64,000 nt of DNA from Streptomyces sp. NBC_01408 (GTDB lineage Bacteria > Actinomycetota > Actinomycetes > Streptomycetales > Streptomycetaceae): the NCBI RefSeq assembly GCF_026340255.1, contig NZ_JAPEPJ010000001.1, positions 3,465,001 to 3,529,000 of the forward strand. Direction: 5' to 3'. Under the pieces are notes generated by a model, which saw nothing but the letters and a program-made list of their open reading frames with translations, searched no databases and was not told where the DNA came from. A program made the position numbers and the translations under genes. Positions 38,147 to 46,353 of this stretch are shown here, piece after piece. Within the stretch, counting starts at the first letter, position 1, and the number at the start of each line of letters is the position of its first letter.

Positions 38147-38503
38147 ATGCCTGAGGTACTCCCTGCCGACGTGGCCGACCTGCTCGGTTTCCTTCTCAGC
38201 GGGGAGGACCCCGTCCACGTGGCGCTCCGCGCTCACATCCCCCATCTGCGGGTGCGGGATCGGTGCACGTGCGGGTGCGGTACCGCGTACTTCGATCTCG
38301 ACAGGACCGTGGTCTCCCCGGCACCGTCCAGGTCGGGCACGGTGGTGGTGGCGGAGGCCCAGATCGTCACGGAGGACGGGGAATGCCCCGGTGAGGTCTT
38401 GGTGTTCGCTCAGTCCGGCTACCTGTCATGGCTGGAGATCTGTTCCTGGAGCGACGACATCGAGGTAACGCTGGCCCTGGCCCGGCAGATGCTGCAGCGT
38501 TGA
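38147..38503 (+). CDS. Hypothetical protein, 118 aa, with CxCGCG motif
   Basis: Small soluble protein: LPADVADLLGFLLSGEDPVH, then RDRCTCGCGTAYFDLD (a possible metal-binding cysteine cluster), GEVLVFAQSGYLSWLEICSW and DDIEVTLALARQML. Function unknown. ATG 38147 is preferred over 38123 by the pattern of hydrophobic residues. It is the last core-like gene before the mobile region. Confidence 0.6.
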   Translation: MPEVLPADVADLLGFLLSGEDPVHVALRAHIPHLRVRDRCTCGCGTAYFDLDRTVVSPAPSRSGTVVVAEAQIVTEDGECPGEVLVFAQSGYLSWLEICSWSDDIEVTLALARQMLQR

Positions 38504-38640
38504 CGAAGTCACCAGGCGCCGGAGCCGGACTGCTCCAAGGTCAAACTTTGGTGAGATCGGTCAAGGATCGGTGAGACGGGACAGCGATCTCGCTGATCCG
38601 CCCCTCGTGTCCGGATGTCCGTTGTCATCCAATCGAGGCG

Positions 38641-38690
38641 TTTGACAGCGAACCCAGTCGTTTCGGCTTCCTTGCCAGCGAACCTAGTCG
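38641..38690 (+). repeat. Left-end transposase-binding-site-like repeats
   Basis: TTTGACAGCGAACCCAGTCG (38641-38660) and CTTGCCAGCGAACCTAGTCG (38671-38690) are direct repeats 30 bases apart, 17 of 20 identical. Tandem direct sites like this are typical of TnsB-bound ends. The remainder of 38504-38810 holds no gene that I can see. Confidence 0.6.
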
Positions 38691-38810
38691 TACCGGGTGA
38701 CGGGCTGGGGGTGCTGGGTGGCTGTTTCGGTTGGGGTGGAGCCTGCAGAAGCATGTGTCGAGCTGTCGTACGTGGGCGCCGTACGTGAGCGGTTGCGGCG
38801 TCCGCTGCTG

Positions 38811-39708
38811 GACTGAGCCTTTTCCAACCTCAGTTTGAGCAGGTGAGGTGGAGGGTGAGGACGGCTTGGACGAGGCCGGTGATCCGGGTTGTCGAGCATC
38901 GCAGCTTGCGTAGTAGCTGCCAGGTCTTGAGGGTGGCGATGGCGGGTTCGACCAGGGCTCGGATCTTGGCCTGCGAGCGGTTCACGGCCTGCTGGCCGCG
39001 GGAAAGGTTCTCCCAGCGGCCTCGGTAGGGCACACGGACAGCCGGGCCCGCACCCTGGTAGCCCTTGTCCGCCCAGCAGTTGACGTCTGCTGCGGCGAGG
39101 GCGGTGAGGATGCCGTGTTCGCGTGCGGCTCGGATGTCGTGAACGGCCCCCGGCAGGGCGGGTGAGGCCCACAGCAGGCGTCCGGCCGGGTCGGTCAGAA
39201 CCTGGACGTTCATGCCGTGCTTCTTGTGTTTTCCCGAGTAGAAGGGCCGGTCGGCGGCGATCCGGTCGATGGGCAGGAGCGTGCCGTCGAGCAGGACGAA
39301 TGCTTTCCTCGACGCGGCGCGGACGGCTTGCTCGAGGGTCGGTGCCAGGGAGGCCAGGAGTTCGACGGCTTCGGTGATGTACCGGTAGGCCGTGGTCGTG
39401 CCGATGCCGAACCCGGTCGCGAGCTGGGCATAGGGATGCCCGTTGCGCAGGTGGGCGAGGGTGAGCAGGGCTTGTCGGCCGGCGCTGAGCCGGCGCCACC
39501 GGCTCCCGATCACGCGGCGGCGCTCGCGTATGCGGGCGGTCAGGAAGCGAAGGTGCGAGCTGGACAGGTCCAGCCCGGACGGGTGGACAAGCACGTGAAG
39601 CCTCTGGTCGGCACGGGTGATCTTCGTCGTGAACCCGTCTACCAGGGGCTTCACTCATCTGTCACGCCAACTGCCCCACCAGCACGGCAGGTTGGAAAGA
39701 CCTCACTG
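38811..39708 (-). mobile_element. IS5-family insertion sequence
   Basis: 898 bp bounded by imperfect 20-bp terminal inverted repeats, CTTTTCCAACCT-type at 38811-38830 and AGGTTGGAAAGACC-type at 39689-39708 (15 of 20 matching). It holds one transposase gene. Its right end touches the truncated start of tnsA, so it probably inserted into that gene's 5' end. Confidence 0.7.
38830..39594 (-). CDS. IS5-family transposase (DDE, HTH_Tnp_4 type)
   Basis: 254 residues from a GTG at 39594 (open to 39654). N-terminal HTH: RRLSAGRQALLTLAHLRNG and YAQLATGFGIGTTTAYRYI. DDE catalytic core: VLLDGTLLPIDRI (first Asp), WADKGYQGAG (second Asp) and VEPAIATLKTW (Glu). All three acids are present and the frame is intact, so it may be active. 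The C-terminus ends within 20 bases of the left inverted repeat, as usual for compact IS. Confidence 0.9.
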   Translation of the reverse strand: MLVHPSGLDLSSSHLRFLTARIRERRRVIGSRWRRLSAGRQALLTLAHLRNGHPYAQLATGFGIGTTTAYRYITEAVELLASLAPTLEQAVRAASRKAFVLLDGTLLPIDRIAADRPFYSGKHKKHGMNVQVLTDPAGRLLWASPALPGAVHDIRAAREHGILTALAAADVNCWADKGYQGAGPAVRVPYRGRWENLSRGQQAVNRSQAKIRALVEPAIATLKTWQLLRKLRCSTTRITGLVQAVLTLHLTCSN

Positions 39709-39709
39709 T

Positions 39710-40353
39710 GTGACGGTCCGCTTTGAGGACATCGCTCCGGTGCGGCGCTTTCGCTGGTCGCGAGGCGAGCGTCACTTCCCTGGCTGGTACTGGGTGGCTA
39801 CGACCGGGCAGCATGTGGGGTTCGAATCGTGGCTGGAACGGGACCGGCTCCTGCTGATGGACTTCGATTCCACGGTGGCGGGGATCCCTCGCAGCCGTTC
39901 TGGATGCACTGGTACGACGGTAAGCGGGAGCGTCGTCACGTTCCGGACTACTTCGTGCGGCGGGTGGACGGCTCGGCGGTGGTCGTTGATGTTCGCGCGG
40001 ACGACCGGATTGAGCCGAAGGACGCTGAAGCGTTCGAGGAGACTCGTCTGGCCTGCGATCAGACCGGCTGGGGCTTTGAGCGGGTTGGAGTGCCGGAGAG
40101 GGTGCTGTTGGCGAATGTCCGGTGGCTGTCGCGCTACCGGCATCCCAGGTGCTTGAACAGCCCGATTGCGGACCGGCTCCGGGAGGTCTTCGCGGCCCCA
40201 TGCCCGTTAATGGCCGGCGCCGATGCAGCCGGTGACCGTCTCGCGACGCTGCCCGCACTGTTCCATCTGTTCTGGCTCCAGGAGCTGACCGCCGAGGTGT
40301 CGGCGTACACCTCAACGTGGCCGGTCAGGTTCAGCTCTGCGTCCCCACCCTGA
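39710..40353 (+). pseudogene. tnsA: TnsA-like transposon endonuclease, 5'-truncated and frameshifted
   Basis: Frame 1 gives VRFEDIAPVRRFRWSRG, FPGWYWVATTGQHVGFESW and LERDRLLLMDFDSTVAGI to about 39891. Homology then continues one frame over with SQPFWMHWYDGKRERRH, PDYFVRRVDGSAVVVDV, DAEAFEETRLACDQTGW and NVRWLSRYRHP to 40353. One base appears lost between ATC and TCG near 39893. TnsA cuts the 5' strand at Tn7 ends; the ESWLER and PDYF...VVDV catalytic stretches are visible. The 5' end is missing at the IS5 boundary. Confidence 0.8.
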
Positions 40354-41083
40354 AGGAGGCGGGCGTACGCCCGATGAAGTCCCGCGCAGTGCGGGTGAGG
40401 TGGGCCTGGTCGGCGAAACCTGCGGTGGCTGCGGCCAGGGCGGCAGTCGAATCCGGCAGGTCGGCGATCGCGGTGCGGAGCCGGCTCCATCGGCGCAAGC
40501 GAGTAAGCGCAATGCCCACGTCCTGCCGGACCAGGGCGCGCAGCCGAGGGGCCGACAGGCCGGTCTCGTTGGCGATGGAGGCGATGGGCATGTCCGGATC
40601 GCGCAATGTGCACAGGTCGACAGCGTGGGCGACTCTCGGATCGAGCGGGGTCGGGCACCCGGCGAGTGTCCGCAGCTCGGCGTATCCGGCGGCCAGGTCC
40701 ACACCGGTGCCGGGGCCGTCGGAATCGGTGGTGCCGAGCGCGGCGAGCAGGCGGCGGACCTCGCCTGCATCAAGCGGTATCGGCCCTGGGCAGGACGGCA
40801 GCAGCCAGGGGTCGATGAATAGGGCGATGTAGGGCGAGGTCGCCGCACAGGTATGGGCCAGTTGGGGCGGAACGATCAGCCCGGGCGCCGTCACCATGTG
40901 CCGTCCCGGCTGGAGGAGTTGGGCGTGGCCGCCGATCGGGAGCACGGCTTTCCACGCGGGCAGCCGGTGTTGGGCGACGCGGAATGGGCGGGACTCGGCG
41001 AACATCGTCGCTTCGGGGCCGGAGGCGAAGACGATGCGGCGATCGTTTTGTTCAAGCGCCCAGGCACGAGGTGAACGGATCAT
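40331..41083 (-). CDS. AraC-family transcriptional regulator
   Basis: 250 residues from ATG 41083. An N-terminal cupin-like sensing half (LPAWKAVLPIGGHAQLLQPGRH, PYIALFIDPWLLPS) precedes the C-terminal double helix-turn-helix (about 165-245) with IASIANETGLSAPRLRALV and AAATAGFADQAHLTRTARDF. It is divergent from the DoxX-like gene with only 6 bases between the ATGs, so one start may be misplaced. It likely controls the adjacent DoxX/oxidoreductase pair. Its 3' end overlaps the tnsA remnant by 23 bases. Confidence 0.85.
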   Translation of the reverse strand: MIRSPRAWALEQNDRRIVFASGPEATMFAESRPFRVAQHRLPAWKAVLPIGGHAQLLQPGRHMVTAPGLIVPPQLAHTCAATSPYIALFIDPWLLPSCPGPIPLDAGEVRRLLAALGTTDSDGPGTGVDLAAGYAELRTLAGCPTPLDPRVAHAVDLCTLRDPDMPIASIANETGLSAPRLRALVRQDVGIALTRLRRWSRLRTAIADLPDSTAALAAATAGFADQAHLTRTARDFIGRTPASFRVGTQS

Positions 41084-41089
41084 GGTGCC

Positions 41090-41461
41090 ATGCACGCTAT
41101 CGCTGCCGTCGCCTTGGCGATGTTCCTGGTCGTCACGGGGGTCATGCATTTTCTGGCCCCCGGCTACTTCCGCATGCTGATACCCGCATGGCTCCGCCGG
41201 GAGCGGTTCCTCGTGGCCGTCAGTGGGGCGGCGGAGGTCGTGGTGGGTGCGCTGGTGCTGGTTCCGTGCAGCAGGCCGGCCGGGGGCTGGGCCGCCGCCG
41301 TCCTGATCACCTGTTACCTGGTGTCCCACGTGGACGCGCTGCGCCGCGCGCGGCCGGACCGGCCCCGGCTGCTGGAGCGGCCGGCCGGTGCGGTGGCCCG
41401 GCTGGTGGTGAACGTCCTGTACATCGCCTGGGCGGTTGCCGTGGCCAGATCCGCGCCCTGA
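41090..41461 (+). CDS. DoxX-like small membrane protein
   Basis: 123 residues and four hydrophobic segments (4-24, 39-60, 66-82, 101-120). The first includes VVTGVMHFLAPGYFRMLIPAWL, a pattern of DoxX-like/YphA proteins, which are associated with membrane redox and oxidative stress. Upstream of an FAD oxidoreductase gene by 79 bases in the same direction, suggesting a joint role. Confidence 0.75.
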   Translation: MHAIAAVALAMFLVVTGVMHFLAPGYFRMLIPAWLRRERFLVAVSGAAEVVVGALVLVPCSRPAGGWAAAVLITCYLVSHVDALRRARPDRPRLLERPAGAVARLVVNVLYIAWAVAVARSAP

Positions 41462-41540
41462 TGCCGATGCGCGGTGACCGATTTGTCAGAGGTGGCGCCG
41501 AAGCCGCCCGTAGCCCCCAAGTCCCAAAGGAAGTCATGCC

Positions 41541-42683
41541 ATGAGTCATCGCCTCGTCGTCGTAGGTGCCGGCTACGCCGGTCTGCTGGCGGCCAAGCGC
41601 CTCGCCCGCAAGCTGCGCCGCAGCGATGTCACCATCACGCTGGTCAATGCCTCAGACCGGTTCGTGGAACGGGTCCGGCTCCATCAGCTGGCCGCCGGGC
41701 AGCGATGGGCGGCGCCGTCGTTGCGTCAACAGCTCCGCGGGACATCGGTCCAGCTGGTCGTCGGACGCGTGACCGCGATCGACACCACTGGCCGGACCGT
41801 GTGTATGGACGTCGCGCCCGGAGCGATCGGCTACGACACCCTGGTGTACGCGGTGGGCAGCCGGGCGCGGCTCGACGATGTCCCGGGGGCAGTCGAGCAC
41901 GCGTACGCTGTCGCCGGCTCTGAGCAGGCGACGCGGTTGCGGCACAGGGTTGCCGAGGTGGCGTCAGGCGGCACTGTCGCGGTGGTCGGCGCAGGGCTGA
42001 CCGGGCTGGAAACCGCCTCGGAACTGGCCGAGAGTTACCCCGAGTTGCGAGTCCGGCTGTTCACCGGTGCCGATGACGTGGGGTCCGGGCTCGCGCCGCG
42101 AGCCCGGACCCACCTGCGGCGCACTCTGGACCGGCTGGGCGTCTCGGTGCATCCGAAGACCTTCGTCGCGGCGGTGCGGGAGGACGGCCTGGACACCCGC
42201 GATGGCGCGCCGTTCGCCGCTGACGCCGTTGTGTGGACCACCGGGTTCCGTGCGCCGGAGCTGGCCCGCGCGGCAGGGTTCGCCACGGACGAGAGCGGCC
42301 GGATGCTCGTCGACGCCACTCTGCGCTCGGTCTCGCACCCTGAGGTGTACGCCGTCGGTGACGCGGCTGCCGGGGTGTCGGTGGGCGGGGCACCGAGCCG
42401 CATGTCCTGCCAGACAGCGCTGCCCATGGGCCGGGGTGTGGCCGATGTCGTTGCGGCTCGGCTGACGGGCCGGGAACCCGGGCCCGTTCGGATCGGTTAC
42501 GCCTTCACCAACATCAGCCTCGGCCGGCGTGACGGTGTCGTCCAGTTCACCCACGCCGACGACAGCCCGCGCGGGTTCGTCCTGACAGGACGCGCCGCGG
42601 CGGCCTTCAAGGAGACTGTCGTGCGAAGTACGGTACGTTCCGGGCCGCGCGGCGAGTCGGGCAGTGATGAGTCGGATGCCTGA
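41541..42683 (+). CDS. FAD-dependent pyridine nucleotide-disulfide-type oxidoreductase (NDH-2-like)
   Basis: 380 residues. FAD motif VVVGAGYAGLLAAKRLA at 5-21, NAD motif VAVVGAGLTGLETASELAE near 146-164, and the second FAD motif VYAVGDAAAG near 272. Resembles type II NADH dehydrogenases/carotenoid-type oxidoreductases without a C-terminal membrane anchor; may act on quinone with the DoxX-like partner (inference). GGAA precedes the ATG by 7 bases. Confidence 0.87.
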   Translation: MSHRLVVVGAGYAGLLAAKRLARKLRRSDVTITLVNASDRFVERVRLHQLAAGQRWAAPSLRQQLRGTSVQLVVGRVTAIDTTGRTVCMDVAPGAIGYDTLVYAVGSRARLDDVPGAVEHAYAVAGSEQATRLRHRVAEVASGGTVAVVGAGLTGLETASELAESYPELRVRLFTGADDVGSGLAPRARTHLRRTLDRLGVSVHPKTFVAAVREDGLDTRDGAPFAADAVVWTTGFRAPELARAAGFATDESGRMLVDATLRSVSHPEVYAVGDAAAGVSVGGAPSRMSCQTALPMGRGVADVVAARLTGREPGPVRIGYAFTNISLGRRDGVVQFTHADDSPRGFVLTGRAAAAFKETVVRSTVRSGPRGESGSDESDA

Positions 42684-42896
42684 GCCAACCCGCCTGCCGT
42701 AGGGACGATCTTGTGACCTCACGAGGTCCGCTCACGAACGCGTACTAACACCTGGGGACGTTCACCGGCTCTGTCGCTGATCTTGTGATGCTGGGTGGTT
42801 GAGCTGGGGAGCCAAGGCCGTACGCCGACACGAGGAGATGACGGTGGAGTTGCTTGGCCCGTCCACGATCGTGCGCCTGGTGAGTGGAGGTGTCCG

Positions 42897-44378
42897 GTGA
42901 CGGGGAGAGAGCGGCGGGTTCCTCCGACGGCCAGGATCGCGGAGTTCCCCGAGACGGCTGCCGGACAGGCTCGCTGGTGGGAGAACCACATTCTCGAGGT
43001 CCTGGACGGACTGCCTGCTGATGCTCCCGAGGGGACTTCCCCACGGCCGGAGTTCGATCCGAGGGTGAACTCGCTCGCCCAGCGCGAGCGGGCCAAGGCA
43101 GACGAGCTGACGGCGGCCGGACACGCGATGTCGGCCAGCGGCATCAAGCAGCGGCGCCAGCGTTACCAGCGCGACGGTCTGGTCGGACTGGCCGACGGCC
43201 GGTCAGCCAAGCGGATGCCGGCCTTCGGCAGGGTTGCTCCGGCTGTGACCGAGGCAATGCAGCAGGCGATCGCCGAGACGGCCGAGGCATCGTCGAAGAC
43301 GATCGGCTTCGTGGTCTGGCGGGCGACGCAGATCCTGGCGGCCCGTGAGGACGCGGCGGACATCGAGGTGCCCTCACAGCGCATGCTCTACCGGCTGTTC
43401 GACAAGATGGCCATCGGCACCCACGCGACGGGCTCGGCGACCGCCCGCCGTTCATCGGCCGCGCGTCCGGCCGGACCGCTCGGGGAAGTGCCAGCTTGCG
43501 CACCGGGCGAGTGGATGCAGATCGACTCCACGCCGCTGGACATCCTGGTGCGGTTGGACGAGGGGATCGCCGAGAAGGTCGAACTGACAGGAATGGTCGA
43601 CCTGGCCACCAGGTCCCTTCCCGCTGCGGTGCTTCGGCCGACGACGAAAGCGGCTGATGCTTCTGCTCTCCTGGCCCGGAGTGTCACTCCTGAGCTGATG
43701 TGTCCTGGCTGGTCAGAAGCCCTTCGGATGTCGAGGTCGGCATTGCCCCACCGGCGGCTGCTGGGCTTGGACGAGCGGCTGGAGCACGCGGCCGCGAGGC
43801 CGGTGATCGTGCCGGACACCCTGAGCAACCCGAAACTGATACGCGCCTGCGCCGGGCTCGACGGCTCGGCCCCCGGAACAGCCGGCGCCGCCGCCCACAC
43901 GCTCAAGCTCCTGGCCCGGCGGATTCAGCACCTCACCGATGAGATCGAAGATCTCACCACGCGGATCAGAGACGTCATCACGCAGCACAACCCGCAGCTC
44001 CTGGGGTGCTACGGCGTCGGCCCGGACACCGCCGCGACCCTTCTGATCGCAGCGGGCGACAACCCGGAACGGCTCCGCAGCGAGGCCTCGTTCGCAGCTC
44101 TCTGTGGCGTCAGCCCAGTCGAAGCCTCCTCCGGGAAGACCCAGCGGCGGCGCCTCAACCGGGGCGGAAACCGGCAGGCCAACTCCGCCCTCTATACCGT
44201 CGTGCTGGCCCGTCTCCGCTGGGACACCCGCACCCGCACCTACGTCGACAGACGTGTCTCCGAAGGCAAGACCCGACGCGAAGCGCTCCGCTGCCTCAAA
44301 CGCTACGTCGCACGCGAGATCCACCGGCTGATCACCTTTGCCAGCGCAGACCCACACACCCACCTCCTGGCAGCTTGA
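42897..44378 (+). pseudogene. Chimeric transposase ORF: TnsB/Mu-type N-part fused to IS110 C-part
   Basis: 493 codons from a GTG with GGAGG six bases upstream. Codons 1-308 are a TnsB/Mu-type transposase: HTH (KQRRQRYQRDGLVGLADG) and the DDE core opening WMQIDSTPLDILV and VDLATRSLPAAVL, ending at RPVIVPDT (43820), short of the remaining catalytic acids. From codon 309 the sequence is the C-terminal Transposase_20 half of an IS110 transposase (GCYGVGPDTAATLLIAAGD, GVSPVEASSGKTQRRRLN) without its DEDD half. Neither half can work. A 20-codon frame in another phase just upstream may be TnsB N-terminus debris. Confidence 0.82.
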
Positions 44379-44388
44379 CATCCATAGG

Positions 44389-44460
44389 GGCATCAAGCGC
44401 GGCTACGTCTTCCTGGGCACCGTGACCGCAGCGTCGCTGGTCATCTGGCTGCGGTCATGA
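44389..44460 (+). pseudogene. IS5-type transposase C-terminal remnant
   Basis: 24 codons ending RGYVFLGTVTAASLVIWLRS and TGA, the typical tail of another IS5-group transposase, lie directly after the IS110 piece. No upstream part remains. Confidence 0.55.
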
Positions 44461-44477
44461 CCAATCGACGGCTGAAG

Positions 44478-44771
44478 CTACTGGCCGGCGCGGCGGTTGA
44501 GCCAGGACTTCTCCAGTTCCGACAGCGGTGGCGGTGGCACCGGGCCGGTGTCGTTGTAGAGGGCGATGGGGTCGTTCGGATCGGACCATGAGCCGACCGT
44601 CACCAGCCGGTAGACGAACTCGCCGCTGTCTGGAAGCGGAACCGTGATGGTCGCAGGCGCCGGCGGGCCGGGGATACAGCGGCCGACGTCCTCGCCATAG
44701 GGCCCTCCGCCGAAGATGGCGTGCATCCAGCCGCTCGGTGGCCGTCCAGTCAGATCGAATACGTCTTCCAT
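44478..44771 (-). CDS. Hypothetical protein, 97 aa
   Basis: Soluble protein with Pro-rich segments (PGPPAPATITVPLPDSG, GPVPPPPLSELEKSW) and the aromatic stretch FVYRLVTVGSWSD. Not recognised. Codon bias is consistent with a real gene, but it lies in mobile debris and could be cargo. The gap 44772-44921 shows nothing further. Confidence 0.5.
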   Translation of the reverse strand: MEDVFDLTGRPPSGWMHAIFGGGPYGEDVGRCIPGPPAPATITVPLPDSGEFVYRLVTVGSWSDPNDPIALYNDTGPVPPPPLSELEKSWLNRRAGQ

Positions 44772-44921
44772 GCCCTCCCCCTCAACTGCCGAGATCGTAC
44801 GGCAACAGATACTGCAGACGGTCTATCAAGATCGGCCGGGACAGCTCCTAGCCAAGTCGAATTTCGATCAAGACTCCGCAGACCACATCCTGTCGATGGT
44901 GCTCTGGTGAGTTGACACTGA

Positions 44922-45404
44922 TCAGCGGGCCGGAAACGAAGCCAAAGCAAGATCCCACTGGTCAGCTGCGTGAAGTAGAGCAGCTGTATCTACCCGAGCC
45001 TCCACGAAGTGCTGGTAGATGTCTGCTCCGTTCTCACCCTGCTGCCATGGGGGTGCCGCCTCCATGGACAGGTGCACGCGAATCACCGCGCCGTCGTCAC
45101 TTCGACCGACGAGGCTGAAGGCCAGGACCGGCTCGACGAACCACTTGTCCGGGGACAGGTAGCCGTCGGCATCTGGCCCGGTCACCTCAACCGTCCCTGC
45201 AGCCACCGCGCGCAGCCAAGCGGACACCTCACGGGCCTCATCGGTCAGCAGACAAGGATCAGTGAAAGACCAGATGCCCTCCGGAGTCATCGCAGTGCCG
45301 CCGATGACGAGCCAGTTGTCATCGTAGGAGTCGCCGCGGACCTCGGAGAACTGGTACCGCAGCGGGCAGAGCTCGACACTGCTTGCGTGATCACCCAAAA
45401 GCAT
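44922..45404 (-). CDS. WapI-family immunity-like protein
   Basis: 160 residues. [49 protein letters not shown] and [11 protein letters not shown] match by pattern the family annotated as WapI-type immunity proteins, which protect against WapA/YD-repeat contact toxins. No toxin gene is adjacent, so it would be an orphan immunity gene carried by the mobile element. ATG at 45404. Start of the flank 45405-45495 may hold a further remnant (NPMGELGKTGRLTSN). Confidence 0.6.
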   Translation of the reverse strand: MLLGDHASSVELCPLRYQFSEVRGDSYDDNWLVIGGTAMTPEGIWSFTDPCLLTDEAREVSAWLRAVAAGTVEVTGPDADGYLSPDKWFVEPVLAFSLVGRSDDGAVIRVHLSMEAAPPWQQGENGADIYQHFVEARVDTAALLHAADQWDLALASFPAR

Positions 45405-45495
45405 TGCCCCAGGGTGTCACGGACCGTCTCGACGTTACACAGTCCCTCGAAACACGCCAGCACAACCCCATGGGCGAGCTGGGTAAGACGGGCCG

Positions 45496-45569
45496 TTTGA
45501 CATCCAACTTAGTCGCTCCAGGTCAGGGAGCCGCGCTGGACTAACTTCCTTGTCAAAGGACACCGGACA
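45496..45569. repeat. Right-end repeats of the Tn7-like element
   Basis: TTTGACATCCAACTTAGTCG (45496-45515, plus) and, inverted, TTTGACAAGGAAGTTAGTCC (45557-45538, minus) followed outward by the 12-bp terminal repeat at 45558-45569. Both share 14-15 of 20 bases with the left-end site at 38641. Confidence 0.6.
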
Positions 45570-45625
45570 GGGAGATCTCCTCCATGGCGTCGACGTCCGT
45601 GGAGAAGAACACCACCGGTACGCGC

Positions 45626-46246
45626 CTACGGCTGTTCGCCGCGTGCGGTGGGCGGAACTGCGGGGTCTTCGAGGTCTTCGAGGTCTTCGAGCATGGCGGC
45701 CGCCAGGTCGCGCTCGGAGGCGTAGTACCGCTCGGCCCACTTGAGGGTGAGCGCCGGGTACGCCGACGACGGGCCGTCCTGCGACGGGCCGTCCTGCGCG
45801 TCCGTCTTGTCGGCCACCGCGCGCAGGCGCATCTCCTCCGCGAACTCCTGTTGCTGGAGCAGGAGTTCGCGCATCTGCTCCGGTTCCAGGAGGTGGCCCA
45901 GCCATAGGCGCAGCATCGGTCCGTGCTTGAGGACCGGGGGGTCGGGCGGGGTCTCGCGGGCCCATTCCCGTACGGCCGTCATGCCGGTTCCGGTGATCCG
46001 GTACACCCGCTTGTCGCGGGTGCCGGTCTCCTGGGCGACCGTCCGGGAGGAGGCGTAGCCGGCCCGCTCCAGGCGCTTGAGCTCGCTGTAGATCTGGCTG
46101 AAGGACGGACTCCAGTAGAAGAAGCGCAGCGACCGGTCCGACCGCTTCTTCAGGTCGTAGCCGGAGAGCTCCTCCCCGAAGGAGAGCAGTCCGAGGACCG
46201 CCCAGCTGGTAGCGGGGAGCGGGCGCCTGTTCGTCTCGTCTGCCAC
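45626..46246 (-). CDS. PadR-family transcriptional regulator
   Basis: 206 residues. N-terminal winged helix at about 12-95 (WAVLGLLSFGEELSGYDLKKR, YWSPSFSQIYSELKRLERAGY, YRITGTGMTAVREW) and a C-terminal helical dimerisation region. A DLEDLED repeat at the end comes from a short GAGGTCTTC duplication in the DNA. Divergent from an SDR gene with a palindromic operator between them, so it probably represses that gene and itself. Confidence 0.9.
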   Translation of the reverse strand: MADETNRRPLPATSWAVLGLLSFGEELSGYDLKKRSDRSLRFFYWSPSFSQIYSELKRLERAGYASSRTVAQETGTRDKRVYRITGTGMTAVREWARETPPDPPVLKHGPMLRLWLGHLLEPEQMRELLLQQQEFAEEMRLRAVADKTDAQDGPSQDGPSSAYPALTLKWAERYYASERDLAAAMLEDLEDLEDPAVPPTARGEQP

Positions 46247-46302
46247 GCAGCGCAGTCTACGACCGGTCTCCGCGGCCCCCTTCCGGCGTTGTGGTGTTAC
46301 TG

Positions 46303-46318
46303 CTAGAAGTATTTCTAG
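46303..46318. promoter_or_regulatory. Palindromic operator between padR and SDR gene
   Basis: CTAGAA-GTAT-TTCTAG, perfect 6-bp arms in an AT-rich island of the 107-base divergent region. Likely the PadR binding site. Confidence 0.6.
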
Positions 46319-46353
46319 TAGGTATATGAACGTCTGGTGAGGAAGGGTGTGGC

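Larger units (their letters stand above)
38608..45569. mobile_element. Decayed Tn7-like (TnsA/TnsB) element with internal insertions
   Basis: Left end TGTCCGGATGTCC / TGTCCGTTGTC (38608-38627) and right end, read inward on the minus strand, TGTCCGGTGTCC (45569-45558) match. Inside each end are 20-bp motifs of form TTTGACAnnnAAnnnAGTCG. Between them lie a frameshifted tnsA and a truncated TnsB/Mu-type transposase gene plus secondary insertions. No clean target duplication is seen. Limits are inferred from the repeats. Confidence 0.55.

Noticed and set aside
37678..38148. 156-codon minus-strand frame over the small secreted protein
   Set aside because: Out of frame with the signal-peptide protein, which has a clear ribosome-binding site and coding pattern.
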